A stretch of 64,000 nt of DNA. Origin: Chaunax sp. Z400 (Eukaryota; Chordata; Actinopteri; Lophiiformes; Chaunacidae). The position numbers and the translations under genes are program-made. The stretch is from contig JBAGJB010000170.1 of NCBI GenBank assembly GCA_037577475.1, positions 310,001-374,000 of the forward strand, read 5' to 3'. This document shows, in pieces, positions 1 to 12,336 of this stretch. Below the pieces are notes generated by a model. It was given only the letters and a program-made list of their open reading frames with translations. It did no database searches and was not told the origin of the DNA. How positions within the stretch are numbered: position 1 is the first letter of the stretch; each line of letters opens with the position of its first letter.

Positions 1-530
1 AATAGTATGTACAGTATGTATAGTATGAATAGTATGTATAGTATGAATAGTATGTATGGTATGCATGGTATGCATAGTATGTATAGAATTTATATGTATA
101 GTATGTATAGTAAAAATAGTATGTATAGTATGAATAGTATGTATAGTATGAATAGTATGTATAGTATGAATAGTATGTATAGTATGTACAGTATGTACAA
201 TATGAATAGTATGTATAGTATGTACAGTATGAATAGTATGTACAATATGAATAGTATGTATAGTTTGTACAGTATGAATAGTATGTATAGTATGAATAGT
301 ATGTATAGTATGTATAGTATGTACAGTATGAATAGTATGTATAGTATGTACAGTATGAATAGTATGAATAGTATGTATAGTATGTACAGTATGAATAGTA
401 TGAATAGTATGTATAGTATGTATAGTATGTATAGTATAAATAGTATGTACAGTATGAATAGTATGTATAGTATGAATAGTAGTCGTATGTGTAGAATGAA
501 CAGTATGTACAGTATGTATAGTATGAATAC
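1..530. repeat. 9-bp tandem array, left block
   Basis: The block is tandem 9-mers of the form AGTATGWAY, mainly AGTATGTAT, AGTATGAAT and AGTATGTAC. Because 9 is a multiple of 3 and the units contain few stop codons, long open frames appear on both strands (Met-Tyr-Ser/Met-Asn-Ser on plus, Tyr-Ile-Leu/Phe-Ile-Leu on minus). These are by-products of the repeat and not genes. The block ends at a sharp junction with transposase copy 1 near 531, and the same junction recurs at 12337. Confidence 0.95.
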
Positions 531-533
531 ATG

Positions 534-3119
534 TAGCTTGACCCCTCCCCTGGTCACCTCCCCCGTCTTCGTGTAGAGCTGCACTCCCTCTGGGTCCTGG
601 ATGCAGTGGAGGTGGCGACGCTGGGTCATCCAGATCTCCCCCATCCTGGCGCGGTCAATCAGCGGGACCCCCATGGTGTCCACAGCATTCCAGAAGTGAT
701 CCAGCACCTCCTGGATCAGACGGTCGGCTTCTGGCTGCGCCCTGATCCGCCGCCGGCAGTGAGGGGCCATCTCAGGAATGGTCAGGTGGACGATGGCACC
801 CGTCCCCATCTGGGACTGCTTTGCCCTCTTCAGCCGCTCCACATCCTCCCCGTCCCACTCAAAGATGGCAGTGGACAGGCGGGACATGAAGGGGCCGTAC
901 AGCAGGTTGGCGTCGGTGGTGACGCCCCTCGCGAAGCGTCGCAAGAGGTGCCACACATCCAGGCGGACCATCAGCTGGTCCCAGTCACCAAACATCAGCC
1001 CGACCTAACAACGAATCATCAATCGGTCAGTCGTTTTAAATGGCAGCTGCAGTCAGCAGTGTGTCTGTGTGTGAGAGACGCCACGGTACCTTGGGCTGGT
1101 GGTTGCGAGTGCAGCAGTCCCGGTCCACGTAGAGCACCTGAGGGGGTGCCACCCTGGCCTCCCTGTAGCGCCGCATGAGCCCCTGCGCCATGGCTACCAG
1201 TCCATCCCCCTCGCAGGCGGTGAGGACGGAGATGAGCACCTGCCCGTACTCGTTGCCCACGTTGGTCACCCATCCTGCTGTCCCAGCGGCCTTACCGGCC
1301 AGTTTCTTGGTCATCTGCATGAGACACAGTGAAGAACATTGTCACGTCACACACCGATTATACTTTCAAATAGTAAACATTGTCGGACACACTGAGAGCA
1401 CAATCCATAGAAATGCGTGCATCTTCCTAATCACAGCTCACCTTCTTGGTGGAGTCCAGCTTCAAAATGCTGCCAAACACCGAGGTAAGCCTGGCCTTGG
1501 TCTCCGGCAGGCGGGCGAGGGCGTCCCGCACGTACACGGAGAGCAGCCAGGACGCAGAGGGCACTGGTGGCATCTTTGGCAGCTGCTGCAGGTCCTGCTG
1601 TTCCGTGACGCCGAGCAACTCCAACACAGAGAGGTAGCGGATGACGCGCCCCGCCCACTCTGAGCTGTGCTGGTCCCTCAAGGTTTTTCTGAGGCAAGCC
1701 GCACTTTTGCCCAAAGTGCGCTCCCTCAAATGCCCCACCACCGCCTTGTCGCAGGACAACCCGAGTGTGTGGTGAAGAGGTCAATCGTGTGCTATGCTGC
1801 AGTAAATAATTGAATGAATAAATAAATACACAAGCCTTCTTATTTCTGCTTACTTGTAGGTCAGGATGGCAGGAAACTGCATCTGGTGCCCCAGGTCCAG
1901 CTGGTCCATGATATCCTGGGACCAGGCAGCAACCTTGCGCTTACATGACAGGCATTCCAGGTACTCCGTGCCCATGAAGTACCAGCCTGTCATGTCCAGG
2001 ACCCTCCGCACCGTCTTGTACAGACCAGCCCCTGTGAGTTTGTGGCCACATCCCTTGCACACAAACCTGCACGCCCACATCCTGTAGGGCGCCCACAGGA
2101 AGAAGCGTGTGTGAAAAAAGGGATGGCACGAGGCAGGGGGCTGCGCGTACAGGGGCCGGTCTCCTGGGGGGGACCACCAGAGATGGAGGTCACTGACGAG
2201 GACGGGATGTCCTCCCACACCTCTGGTGAAGAGAGCTCGGCCCAGCCAGTCCTGCTGCTCCACCGGCAGCGCCTTCCTCCACTTCTTGGGCAGCAGCTGC
2301 AACGTTCACATCGCATCCGTCAGTACTATTTTAAGTACTAATATCATTTTGCTTATTACTAGAAAATTATATCTCACCTCTGCACCGGTGGAGGTGGGCT
2401 GCGCGAGCTGTTTGGGGGGAGGGGGTCCTGAAGGTCCTGGGCGGGCGACAGGTGCTGCGGCATCCCTGGCAACTGCAAATTTCAGCCAGTCAGTCAGTCA
2501 GTCAGTCAGTCAGCCAGCCAGCCAGTTGAACGACTGACAGGACATGGCGTACAAAAAACCAAAATGCACTCACGCTGAGAGTCGACCTCCACAGCAGCGG
2601 CGACGAGGACGTCGTCCGTCAGGTCACCGGATGCAGCGCCTGCACAAGAAGTGAATGTAGGACTGTATGACATTTGCACTTTTAACAGGACTCGTGAGAC
2701 GCCTACACAACAAGGGGAGAGGGTCTTACTGGTCGACGGACGTGCTGTGTCCTGGCGGGCAGGCGGAGTAGCCGCTGGAACTCTGGCCGCTGCATCCTGG
2801 TTGGTGCGACCGACCAAGTACACCTGCAGCTGCTTCAGCCGCGACCCGGCCTGTGGCTTCTGGCGCGTCACCCACTGCACGTACCTATGGACAAACAGGG
2901 CAAACCGAATGAGTGTTTTCTCCATAGTTGACCTGTGAATTTTTACAATTGAAAAATGATGACTTCTCAATACTCACGTCCTGCTCTCCCGGTCAGTTGC
3001 TTCGTACAGTGAAGCATAGGTCCTGCTGGCGTGCACCCCAAAACCTACGCAACACTTATCCATGCCCCTCACCGACTCTGCTCCCTCCCGCATCCGCCGC
3101 TCCTTCACTGCCACCATGA
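534..3119 (-). pseudogene. DDE transposase-like gene, copy 1, 5'-truncated
   Basis: This is a second copy of the gene at 12337-15335, at a constant offset of 11,806 bases with no indel and about ten base differences seen by eye. The exons, read on minus, are about 2978-3119 (partial), 2730-2884, 2574-2639, 2378-2472, 1854-2296, 1442-1760, 1090-1314 and 534-1004, all with GT-AG boundaries. It keeps the Cys-rich CKGC and CLSC pairs, the LDSTKK segment and the LYVDRDCC segment. The promoter, the 5' UTR exon and the first roughly 136 codons are missing: homology stops at 3119/3120, where a 31-bp minisatellite begins. Two replacements against copy 2 lie in the last exon (FGDWDQ for FGEWDQ, TDANLL for TDAHLL). 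Like copy 2, the last exon continues into the 9-bp array instead of a C-terminus. It is probably non-functional. Confidence 0.8.
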
Positions 3120-3545
3120 CAGACCAAAACACACACAAATTATAAAAACACACCGCAAAACACACACAAATTATAAAAACACACCGCAAAACACACACAA
3201 ATTATAAAAACACACCGCAAAACACACACAAATTATAAAAACACACCGCAAAACACACACAAATTATAAAAACACACCGCAAAACACACACAAATTATAA
3301 AAACACACCGCAAAACACACACAAATTATAAAAACACACCGCAAAACACACACAAATTATAAAAACACACCGCAAAACACACACAAATTATAAAAACACA
3401 CCGCAAAACACACACAAATTATAAAAACACACCGCAAAACACACACAAATTATAAAAACACACTGCAAAACACACACAAATTATAAAAACATACTGCAAA
3501 ACACACACAAATTATAAAAACACACTGCAAAACACACAAATTATA
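3120..3545. repeat. 31-bp minisatellite
   Basis: About 13 tandem copies of a 31-bp A/C-rich unit recur, with the landmark CACCGC at 3151, 3182 and onward every 31 bases. The last copies carry CACTGC or CATACTGC variants. The array replaces the missing 5' part of transposase copy 1. Flanking sequence at 3560-3640 resembles the A-rich 3' region of the accessory gene, so the minisatellite may have grown from that 3' region; this is inference. Confidence 0.9.
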
Positions 3546-3559
3546 TAAAGGCAAAGCAA

Positions 3560-3775
3560 ATATACACATACAAAGAAAAGACACACACAAACAAAAAAGA
3601 TAAGATAAACACACTGCACACAATTATGTTCTAAAAATAAACAAATCCATCACTTCCCCCCCTCTGCTTCTCTTTCCTGTCTCTTCCTTCTGTCCTGTTT
3701 TCTCTTTTCCTTTCTCTTCATTTTCTGCGCAAGTCTTTGCTCCTTCCTTTTGAATCTTTCTGCTCTCCTCTTTGC
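3560..3775 (-). pseudogene. Remnant of accessory gene 3' end
   Basis: The C/T-rich stretch 3650-3775 matches the 3' coding end of the accessory gene at about 18366-18490: a run of C, then CTTTCCTGTCTCTTCCTTCT, and later GCTCCTTCCTTTTGAATC against GGTCCTTCCTTTTCACTC. The A-rich stretch before it resembles that gene's 3' flank (AAAATAAAC). Only roughly the last 40 codons of the basic tail are present. The position, just upstream of transposase copy 1 on minus, reproduces the gene order of the more complete copy at 12337-19691. Confidence 0.65.
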
Positions 3776-3777
3776 CA

Positions 3778-3820
3778 ACAAGGGGAGAGGGTCTTACTGG
3801 TCGACGGACATGCTGTGTAC
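3778..3820 (-). pseudogene. 42-bp fragment of transposase exon/intron
   Basis: The segment starting CAACAAGGGGAGAGGGTCTT reproduces positions 2706-2748 of transposase copy 1 (and 14512-14554 of copy 2) across a splice donor, with one visible change (ACATGC for ACGTGC). It sits between the accessory gene remnant and the start of the main 9-bp array, so it looks like filler DNA at a rearrangement breakpoint. Confidence 0.75.
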
Positions 3821-5312
3821 AGTATGAATAATATGTATAGTATGTACAGTATGAATAATATGTATAGTATCTACAGTATGTTTAGTATGAATAGTATGTA
3901 TAGTATGAATAGTATGTATAGTATGTACAGTATGAATAGTATGTACAGTATGAATAGTATGAATAGTATGTACAGTATGAATAGTATGAATAGTATGTAC
4001 AGTATGAATAGTATGAATAGTATGTACAGTATGAATAGTATGTATAGTATGTACAGTATGAATAGTATGTATAGTATGTACAGTATGAATAGTATGAATA
4101 GTATGTATAGTATGTATAGTATGTACAGTATGAATAGTATGAATAGTATGAATAGTATGTATAGTATGTACGGTATGAACAGTATGTACAGTATGAATAG
4201 TATGTACAGTATGTACAGTATGTACAGTATGAATAGTATGTATAGAATGTATAGTATGTATAGTATGTATAGTATAAATAGTATGTACAGTATGAATAGT
4301 ATGTATAGTATGTACAGTATGAATAGTATGTATAGTATGTACAGTATGAATAGTATGTATAGTATGTACAGTATGAATAGTATGTATAGTATGTACAGTA
4401 TGAATAGTATGTATAGTATGTACAGTATGAATAGTATGTATAGTATGTACAGTATGAATAGTATGTATAGTATGTACAGTATGAATAGTATGTATAGTAT
4501 GTACAGTATGAATAGTATGTACAGTATGTACAGTATGAACAGTATGAATAGTATGTATAGTATGAATAGTATGTACAGTATGAATAGTATGTATAGTATG
4601 TACAGTATGAATAGTATGTACAGTATGAATAGTATGTACAGTATGTACAGTATGAATAGTATGTACAGTATGTACAGTATGAATAGTATGTACAGTATGT
4701 ATAGTACGAATAGTATGTATAGTATGAGTAGTATGTATAGTATGTACAGTATGAATAGTATGTACAGTATGTATAGTATGAATAGTATGTATAGTATAAA
4801 TAGTATGTATAGTATAAATAGTATGTGTAGTATGTATAGTATAAATAGTATGTACAGTATGTATAGTATGAATAGTATGTACAGTATGTATAGTATGAAT
4901 AGTATGTATAGTATGTACAGTATGAATAGTATGTGTAGTATGTACAGTATGACTAGTATGAATAGTATGTATAGTATGTACAGTAGGAATAGTATGTATA
5001 GTAGGAATAGTATGTATAGTACGAATAGTATGTATAGTACGAATAGTATGTATAGTACGAATAGTATGTACAGTATGAGTAGTATGTACAGTATGTATAG
5101 TATGTACAGTATGTACATTATGAATAGTATGAATAGTATGTACAGTATGAATAGTATGTATAGTATAAATAGTATGTATAGTATAAATAGTATGTGTAGT
5201 ATGTATAGTATGTGTAGTATGTATAGTATAAATAGTATGTACAGTATGTATAGTATGAATAGTATGTACAGTATGTACAGTATGAATAGTATGTATAGTA
5301 TGTACATATCCT
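3816..5312. repeat. 9-bp tandem array, middle block 1
   Basis: AGTATGWAY 9-mers with rare variants that serve as landmarks: CGGTATGAAC at 4171, GACTAG at 4951, then AGTAGGAAT and AGTACGAAT units. From about 4060 to the SINE and a little beyond, the sequence is repeated 3,780 bases downstream (about 7840-9370) without a difference I could see. The open frames running through it are repeat artefacts. Confidence 0.95.
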
Positions 5313-5537
5313 GGGGCGGCTGTGGCTCAGGGGGTAGAGCGGTCGTTCACGGAACAAAAGGTCGGTGGTTCGATCCTCAGCCCCTGCAAGTCCACAAGTT
5401 GAAGTATCCTTGAGCAAGATACTGAACCCCAATTTGCTCCCCGGGCGCCGCGTGTAGTGGCAGCCCACTGCTCCTCAGGGATGGGTCAAATGCAGAGAAA
5501 GAATTTCCCCATGTGGGACTAATAAAGGTATCATTAT
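5313..5537 (+). mobile_element. tRNA-derived SINE, copy 1
   Basis: The head is tRNA-like: GGGGCGGCTGTGGCTCAG opens the element, an A-box-like TGGCTCAGGGGGTAGAGC starts near 5323, and the B box GGTTCGATCC lies at 5367-5376. These would form an internal RNA polymerase III promoter. A tRNA-unrelated body follows, and a 3' tail with GGGACTAATAAAGGTATC ends near 5537 where the 9-bp array resumes. It is a non-autonomous retroposon with no coding capacity. Its sequence also occurs at 9093-9317. I recognise the class but not a family name. Target-site duplications cannot be separated from the surrounding repeat. Confidence 0.85.
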
Positions 5538-8500
5538 ATAGTATAAATAGTATGTACAGTATGAATAGTATGTATAGTATGTACAGTATGTACAGTATGA
5601 ATAGTATGTATAGTATGTACAGTATGAATAGTATGTATAGTATGTACAGTATGAATAGTATGTATAGTATGTACAGTATGAATAGTATGTATAGTATGTA
5701 CAGTATGAATAGTATGTATAGTATGTATAGTATGTACAGTATGAATAGTATGTACAGTATGAATAGTATGTACAGTATGTACAGTATGTACAGTATGTAC
5801 AGTATGTATAGTATGTACAGTATGTATAGCATGAATAGTATGTATAGCATGAATAGTATGTATAGTATGTACAGTATGAATAGTATGTACAGTATGAATA
5901 GTATGTACAGTATGAATAGTATGTACAGTATGTACAGTATGTACAGTATGTACAGTATGAATAGTATGTACAGTATGTACAGTATGTACAGTATGAATAG
6001 TATGTACAGTATGTACAGTATGTATAGTACGAATAGTACGTGTAGTATGTATAGTATGTACAGTATGAATAGTATGTACAGTATGAATAGTATGTATAGT
6101 ATGAATAGTATGTATAGTATAAATAGTATGTATAGTATAAATAGTATGTATAGTATAAATAGTATGTGTAGTATGTATAGTATAAATAGTATGTACAGTA
6201 TGTATAGTATGAATAGTATGTACAGTATGTATAGTATGAATAGTATGTATAGTATGTACAGTATGAATAGTATGTGTAGTATGTACAGTATGACTAGTAT
6301 GAATAGTATGTATAGTATGTACAGTAGGAATAGTATGTATAGTAGGAATAGTATGTATAGTATGAATAGTATGTATAGTACGAATAGTATGTATAGTACG
6401 AATAGTATGTACAGTATGAGTAGTATGTATAGTATGTACAGTATGTATAGTATGTACAGTATGTACATTATGAATAGTATGTATAGTATAAATAGTATGT
6501 ATAGTATAAATAGTATGTGTAGTATGTATAGTATGTGTAGTATGTATAGTATAAATAGTATGTACAGTATGTATAGTATGAATAGTATGTACAGTATGTA
6601 CAGTATGAATAGTATGTATAGTATGTACAGTATGTACAGTATGTACAGTATGAATAGTATGTACAGTATGAATAGTATGAATAGTATGTACAGTATGAAT
6701 AGTATGTATAGTATGTACAGTATGAATAGTATGTATAGTATGTACAGTATGAATAGTATGAATAGTATGTATAGTATGTATAGTATGTACAGTATGAATA
6801 GTATGAATAGTATGAATAGTATGTATAGTATGTACGGTATGAACAGTATGTACAGTATGTACAGTATGAATAGTATGTACAGTATGTACAGTATGTACAG
6901 TATGAATAGTATGTATAGAATGTATAGTATGTATAGTATGTATAGTATAAATAGTATGTACAGTATGAATAGTATGTATAGTATGTACAGTATGAATAGT
7001 ATGAATAGTATGTATAGTATGTACAGTATGAATAGTATGTACAGTATGAATAGTATGTATAGTATGTACAGTATGAATAGTATGTATAGTATGTACAGTA
7101 TGAATAGTATGTATAGTATGTACAGTATGAATAGTATGTATAGTATGTACAGTATGAATAGTATGTATAGTATGTACAGTATGAATAGTATGTACAGTAT
7201 GTACAGTATGAATAGTATGTACAGTATGTACAGTATGTACAGTATGAACAGTATGAATAGTATGTATAGTATGTACAGTATGTATAGCATGAATAGTATG
7301 TATAGTATGTACAGTATGAATAGTATGTACAGTATGAATAGTATGTATAGTATGTACAGTATGAATAGTATGTACAGTATGAATAGTATGTACAGTATGT
7401 ACAGTATGTACAGTATGAATAGTATGTACAGTATGTACAGTATGTATAGTACGAATAGTATGTGTAGTATGTATAGTATGTACAGTATGAATAGTATGTA
7501 CAGTATGAATAGTATGTATAGTATGAATAGTATGTATAGTATAAATAGTATGTATAGTATAAATAGTATGTATAGTATAAATAGTATGTGTAGTATGTAT
7601 AGTATAAATAGTATGTACAGTATGTATAGTATGAATAGTATGTACAGTATGTATAGTATGAATAGTATGTATAGTATGTACAGTATGAATAGTATGTGTA
7701 GTATGTACAGTATGACTAGTATGAATAGTATGTATAGTATGTACAGTAGGAATAGTATGTATAGTAGGAATAGTATGTATAGTACGAATAGTATGTATAG
7801 TACGAATAGTATGTACAGTATGAGTAGTATGTATAGTATGTACAGTATGTATAGTATGTACAGTATGAATAGTATGAATAGTATGTATAGTATGTATAGT
7901 ATGTACAGTATGAATAGTATGAATAGTATGAATAGTATGTATAGTATGTACGGTATGAACAGTATGTACAGTATGAATAGTATGTACAGTATGTACAGTA
8001 TGTACAGTATGAATAGTATGTATAGAATGTATAGTATGTATAGTATGTATAGTATAAATAGTATGTACAGTATGAATAGTATGTATAGTATGTACAGTAT
8101 GAATAGTATGTATAGTATGTACAGTATGAATAGTATGTATAGTATGTACAGTATGAATAGTATGTATAGTATGTACAGTATGAATAGTATGTATAGTATG
8201 TACAGTATGAATAGTATGTATAGTATGTACAGTATGAATAGTATGTATAGTATGTACAGTATGAATAGTATGTATAGTATGTACAGTATGAATAGTATGT
8301 ACAGTATGTACAGTATGAACAGTATGAATAGTATGTATAGTATGAATAGTATGTACAGTATGAATAGTATGTATAGTATGTACAGTATGAATAGTATGTA
8401 CAGTATGAATAGTATGTACAGTATGTACAGTATGAATAGTATGTACAGTATGTACAGTATGAATAGTATGTACAGTATGTATAGTACGAATAGTATGTAT

Positions 8501-9092
8501 AGTATGAGTAGTATGTATAGTATGTACAGTATGAATAGTATGTACAGTATGTATAGTATGAATAGTATGTATAGTATAAATAGTATGTATAGTATAAATA
8601 GTATGTGTAGTATGTATAGTATAAATAGTATGTACAGTATGTATAGTATGAATAGTATGTACAGTATGTATAGTATGAATAGTATGTATAGTATGTACAG
8701 TATGAATAGTATGTGTAGTATGTACAGTATGACTAGTATGAATAGTATGTATAGTATGTACAGTAGGAATAGTATGTATAGTAGGAATAGTATGTATAGT
8801 ACGAATAGTATGTATAGTACGAATAGTATGTATAGTACGAATAGTATGTACAGTATGAGTAGTATGTACAGTATGTATAGTATGTACAGTATGTACATTA
8901 TGAATAGTATGAATAGTATGTACAGTATGAATAGTATGTATAGTATAAATAGTATGTATAGTATAAATAGTATGTGTAGTATGTATAGTATGTGTAGTAT
9001 GTATAGTATAAATAGTATGTACAGTATGTATAGTATGAATAGTATGTACAGTATGTACAGTATGAATAGTATGTATAGTATGTACATATCCT
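5538..9092. repeat. 9-bp tandem array, middle block 2
   Basis: AGTATGWAY units with a higher-order arrangement. The variant GACTAG recurs at 4951, 6292, 7714, 8731, 10090 and 11530, spacings 1341, 1422, 1017, 1359 and 1440, all multiples of 9. CGGTATGAAC recurs at 4171, 6835, 7951 and 10642. This indicates superunits of about 1.0-1.4 kb and larger duplications such as the 3,780-bp one. Confidence 0.95.
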
Positions 9093-9317
9093 GGGGCGGC
9101 TGTGGCTCAGGGGGTAGAGCGGTCGTTCACGGAACAAAAGGTCGGTGGTTCGATCCTCAGCCCCTGCAAGTCCACAAGTTGAAGTATCCTTGAGCAAGAT
9201 ACTGAACCCCAATTTGCTCCCCGGGCGCCGCGTGTAGTGGCAGCCCACTGCTCCTCAGGGATGGGTCAAATGCAGAGAAAGAATTTCCCCATGTGGGACT
9301 AATAAAGGTATCATTAT
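9093..9317 (+). mobile_element. tRNA-derived SINE, copy 2
   Basis: This copy matches the SINE at 5313-5537 base for base as far as I can read, at an offset of exactly 3,780, including the A-box region, the B box (9147-9156) and the tail. The flanking array sequence is also shared, so it arose by segmental duplication of array plus SINE and not by a second retroposition. Confidence 0.85.
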
Positions 9318-12300
9318 ATAGTATAAATAGTATGTACAGTATGAATAGTATGTATAGTATGTACAGTATGAATAGTATGAATAGTATGTATAGTATGTAC
9401 AGTATGAATAGTATGTACAGTATGAATAGTATGTATAGTATGTACAGTATGAATAGTATGTATAGTATGTACAGTATGAATAGTATGTACAGTATGTACA
9501 GTATGAATAGTATGTATAGTATGTACAGTATGAATAGTATGTATAGTATGTACAGTATGAATAGTATGTACAGTATGTACAGTATGAATAGTATGTACAG
9601 TATGTACAGTATGTACAGTATGTACAGTATGAACAGTATGAATAGTATGTACAGTATGTATAGCATGAATAGTATGTATAGTATGTACAGTATGAATAGT
9701 ATGTACAGTATGAATAGTATGTATAGTATGTACAGTATGAATAGTATGTACAGTATGAATAGTATGTACAGTATGTACAGTATGTACAGTATGAATAGTA
9801 TGTACAGTATGTACAGTATGTATAGTACGAATAGTATGTGTAGTATGTATAGTATGTACAGTATGTATAGTATGTACAGTATGAATAGTATGTATAGTAT
9901 GAATAGTATGTATAGTATAAATAGTATGTATAGTATAAGTAGTATGTATAGTATAAATAGTATGTGTAGTATGTATAGTATAAATAGTATGTACAGTATG
10001 TATAGTATGAATAGTATGTACAGTATGTATAGTATGAATAGTATGTATAGTATGTACAGTATGAATAGTATGTGTAGTATGTACAGTATGACTAGTATGA
10101 ATAGTATGTATAGTATGTACAGTAGGAATAGTATGTATAGTAGGAATAGTATGTATAGTATGAATAGTATGTATAGTACGAATAGTATGTATAGTACGAA
10201 TAGTATGTACAGTATGAGTAGTATGTATAGTATGTACAGTATGTATAGTATGTACAGTATGTACATTATGAATAGTATGAATAGTATGTACAGTATGAAT
10301 AGTATGTATAGTATAAATAGTATGTGTAGTATGTATAGTATGTGTAGTATGTATAGTATAAATAGTATGTACAGTATGTATAGTATGAATAGTATGTACA
10401 GTATGTACAGTATGAATAGTATGTATAGTATGTACAGTATGTACAGTATGTACAGTATGAATAGTATGTACAGTATGAATAGTATGAATAGTATGTACAG
10501 TATGAATAGTATGTATAGTATGTACAGTATGAATAGTATGTATAGTATGTACAGTATGAATAGTATGAATAGTATGTATAGTATGTATAGTATGTACAGT
10601 ATGAATAGTATGAATAGTATGAATAGTATGTATAGTATGTACGGTATGAACAGTATGTACAGTATGTACAGTATGAATAGTATGTACAGTATGTACAGTA
10701 TGTACAGTATGAATAGTATGTATAGAATGTATAGTATGTATAGTATGTATAGTATAAATAGTATGTACAGTATGAATAGTATGTATAGTATGTACAGTAT
10801 GAATAGTATGAATAGTATGTATAGTATGTACAGTATGAATAGTATGTACAGTATGAATAGTATGTATAGTATGTACAGTATGAATAGTATGTATAGTATG
10901 TACAGTATGAATAGTATGTATAGTATGTACAGTATGAATAGTATGTATAGTATGTACAGTATGAATAGTATGTATAGTATGTACAGTATGAATAGTATGT
11001 ACAGTATGTACAGTATGAATAGTATGTACAGTATGTACAGTATGTACAGTATGAACAGTATGAATAGTATGAATAGTATGTATAGTATGTACAGTATGTA
11101 TAGCATGAATAGTATGTATAGTATGTACAGTATGAATAGTATGTACAGTATGAATAGTATGTATAGTATGTACAGTATGAATAGTATGTACAGTATGAAT
11201 AGTATGTACAGTATGTACAGTATGTACAGTATGAATAGTATGTACAGTATGTACAGTATGTATAGTACGAATAGTATGTGTAGTATGTATAGTATGTACA
11301 GTATGAATAGTATGTACAGTATGAATAGTATGTATAGTATGAATAGTATGTATAGTATAAATAGTATGTATAGTATAAATAGTATGTATAGTATAAATAG
11401 TATGTGTAGTATGTATAGTATAAATAGTATGTACAGTATGTATAGTATGAATAGTATGTACAGTATGTATAGTATGAATAGTATGTATAGTATGTACAGT
11501 ATGAATAGTATGTGTAGTATGTACAGTATGACTAGTATGAATAGTATGTATAGTATGTACAGTAGGAATAGTATGTATAGTAGGAATAGTATGTATAGTA
11601 TGAATAGTATGTATAGTACGAATAGTATGTATAGTACGAATAGTATGTACAGTATGAGTAGTATGTATAGTATGTACAGTATGTATAGTATGTACAGTAT
11701 GTACATTATGAATAGTATGAATAGTATGTACAGTATGAATAGTATGTATAGTATAAATAGTATGTATAGTATAAATAGTATGTGTAGTATGTATAGTATG
11801 TGTAGTATGTATAGTATAAATAGTATGTACAGTATGTATAGTATGAATAGTATGTACAGTATGTACAGTATGAATAGTATGTATAGTATGTACAGTATGT
11901 ACAGTATGTACAGTATGAATAGTATGTATAGTAGGAATAGTATGTATAGTATGAATAGTATGAATAGTATGTACAGTATGAATAGTATGTACAGTATGAA
12001 TAGTATGTATAGTATGAATAGTATGTATAGTATGTACAGTATGAATAGTATGTACAGTATGTACAGTATGAATAGTATTTACAGTATGAATAGTATGTAT
12101 AGTATGAATAGTATGTATAGTATGTACAGTATGAATAGTATGTATAGTATGTACAGTATGAATAGTATGAATAGTATGAATAGTATGTATAGTATGTACA
12201 GTATGAACAGTATGTATAGTATGAACAGTATGTATAGTATGTACAGTATGAATAGTATGTATTGTATGTACAGTATGAATAGTATGTATAGTATGTACAG

Positions 12301-12336
12301 TATGAATAGTATGTACAGTATGTATAGTATGAATAC
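9318..12336. repeat. 9-bp tandem array, right block
   Basis: This continues the AGTATGWAY array up to the junction ATACATGTAGCTTGACCCC with transposase copy 2 near 12337. The block 10430-11700 resembles 6620-7860 in its order of landmark variants. No gene is present; the open frames are by-products of the 9-bp unit. Confidence 0.95.

Noticed and set aside
606..1663. Plus-strand frames over transposase copy 1 (and 12412-13469 over copy 2)
   Set aside because: They are antisense to exons that have correct splice sites and recognisable motifs on minus.
3120..3545. A CRISPR-like array
   Set aside because: The 31-bp units are contiguous without unique spacers, and the host is a vertebrate. It is a minisatellite.
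5313..5385. A tRNA gene
   Set aside because: The A and B boxes belong to the head of a SINE: the body and tail follow directly and the element is duplicated inside the array. A functional tRNA fold was not supported.
5377..9193. Open frames of more than 1,200 codons on both strands of the 9-bp array
   Set aside because: They are direct readings of a 9-bp unit without stops, present on both strands, with no domain other than the repeat. They are not genes.
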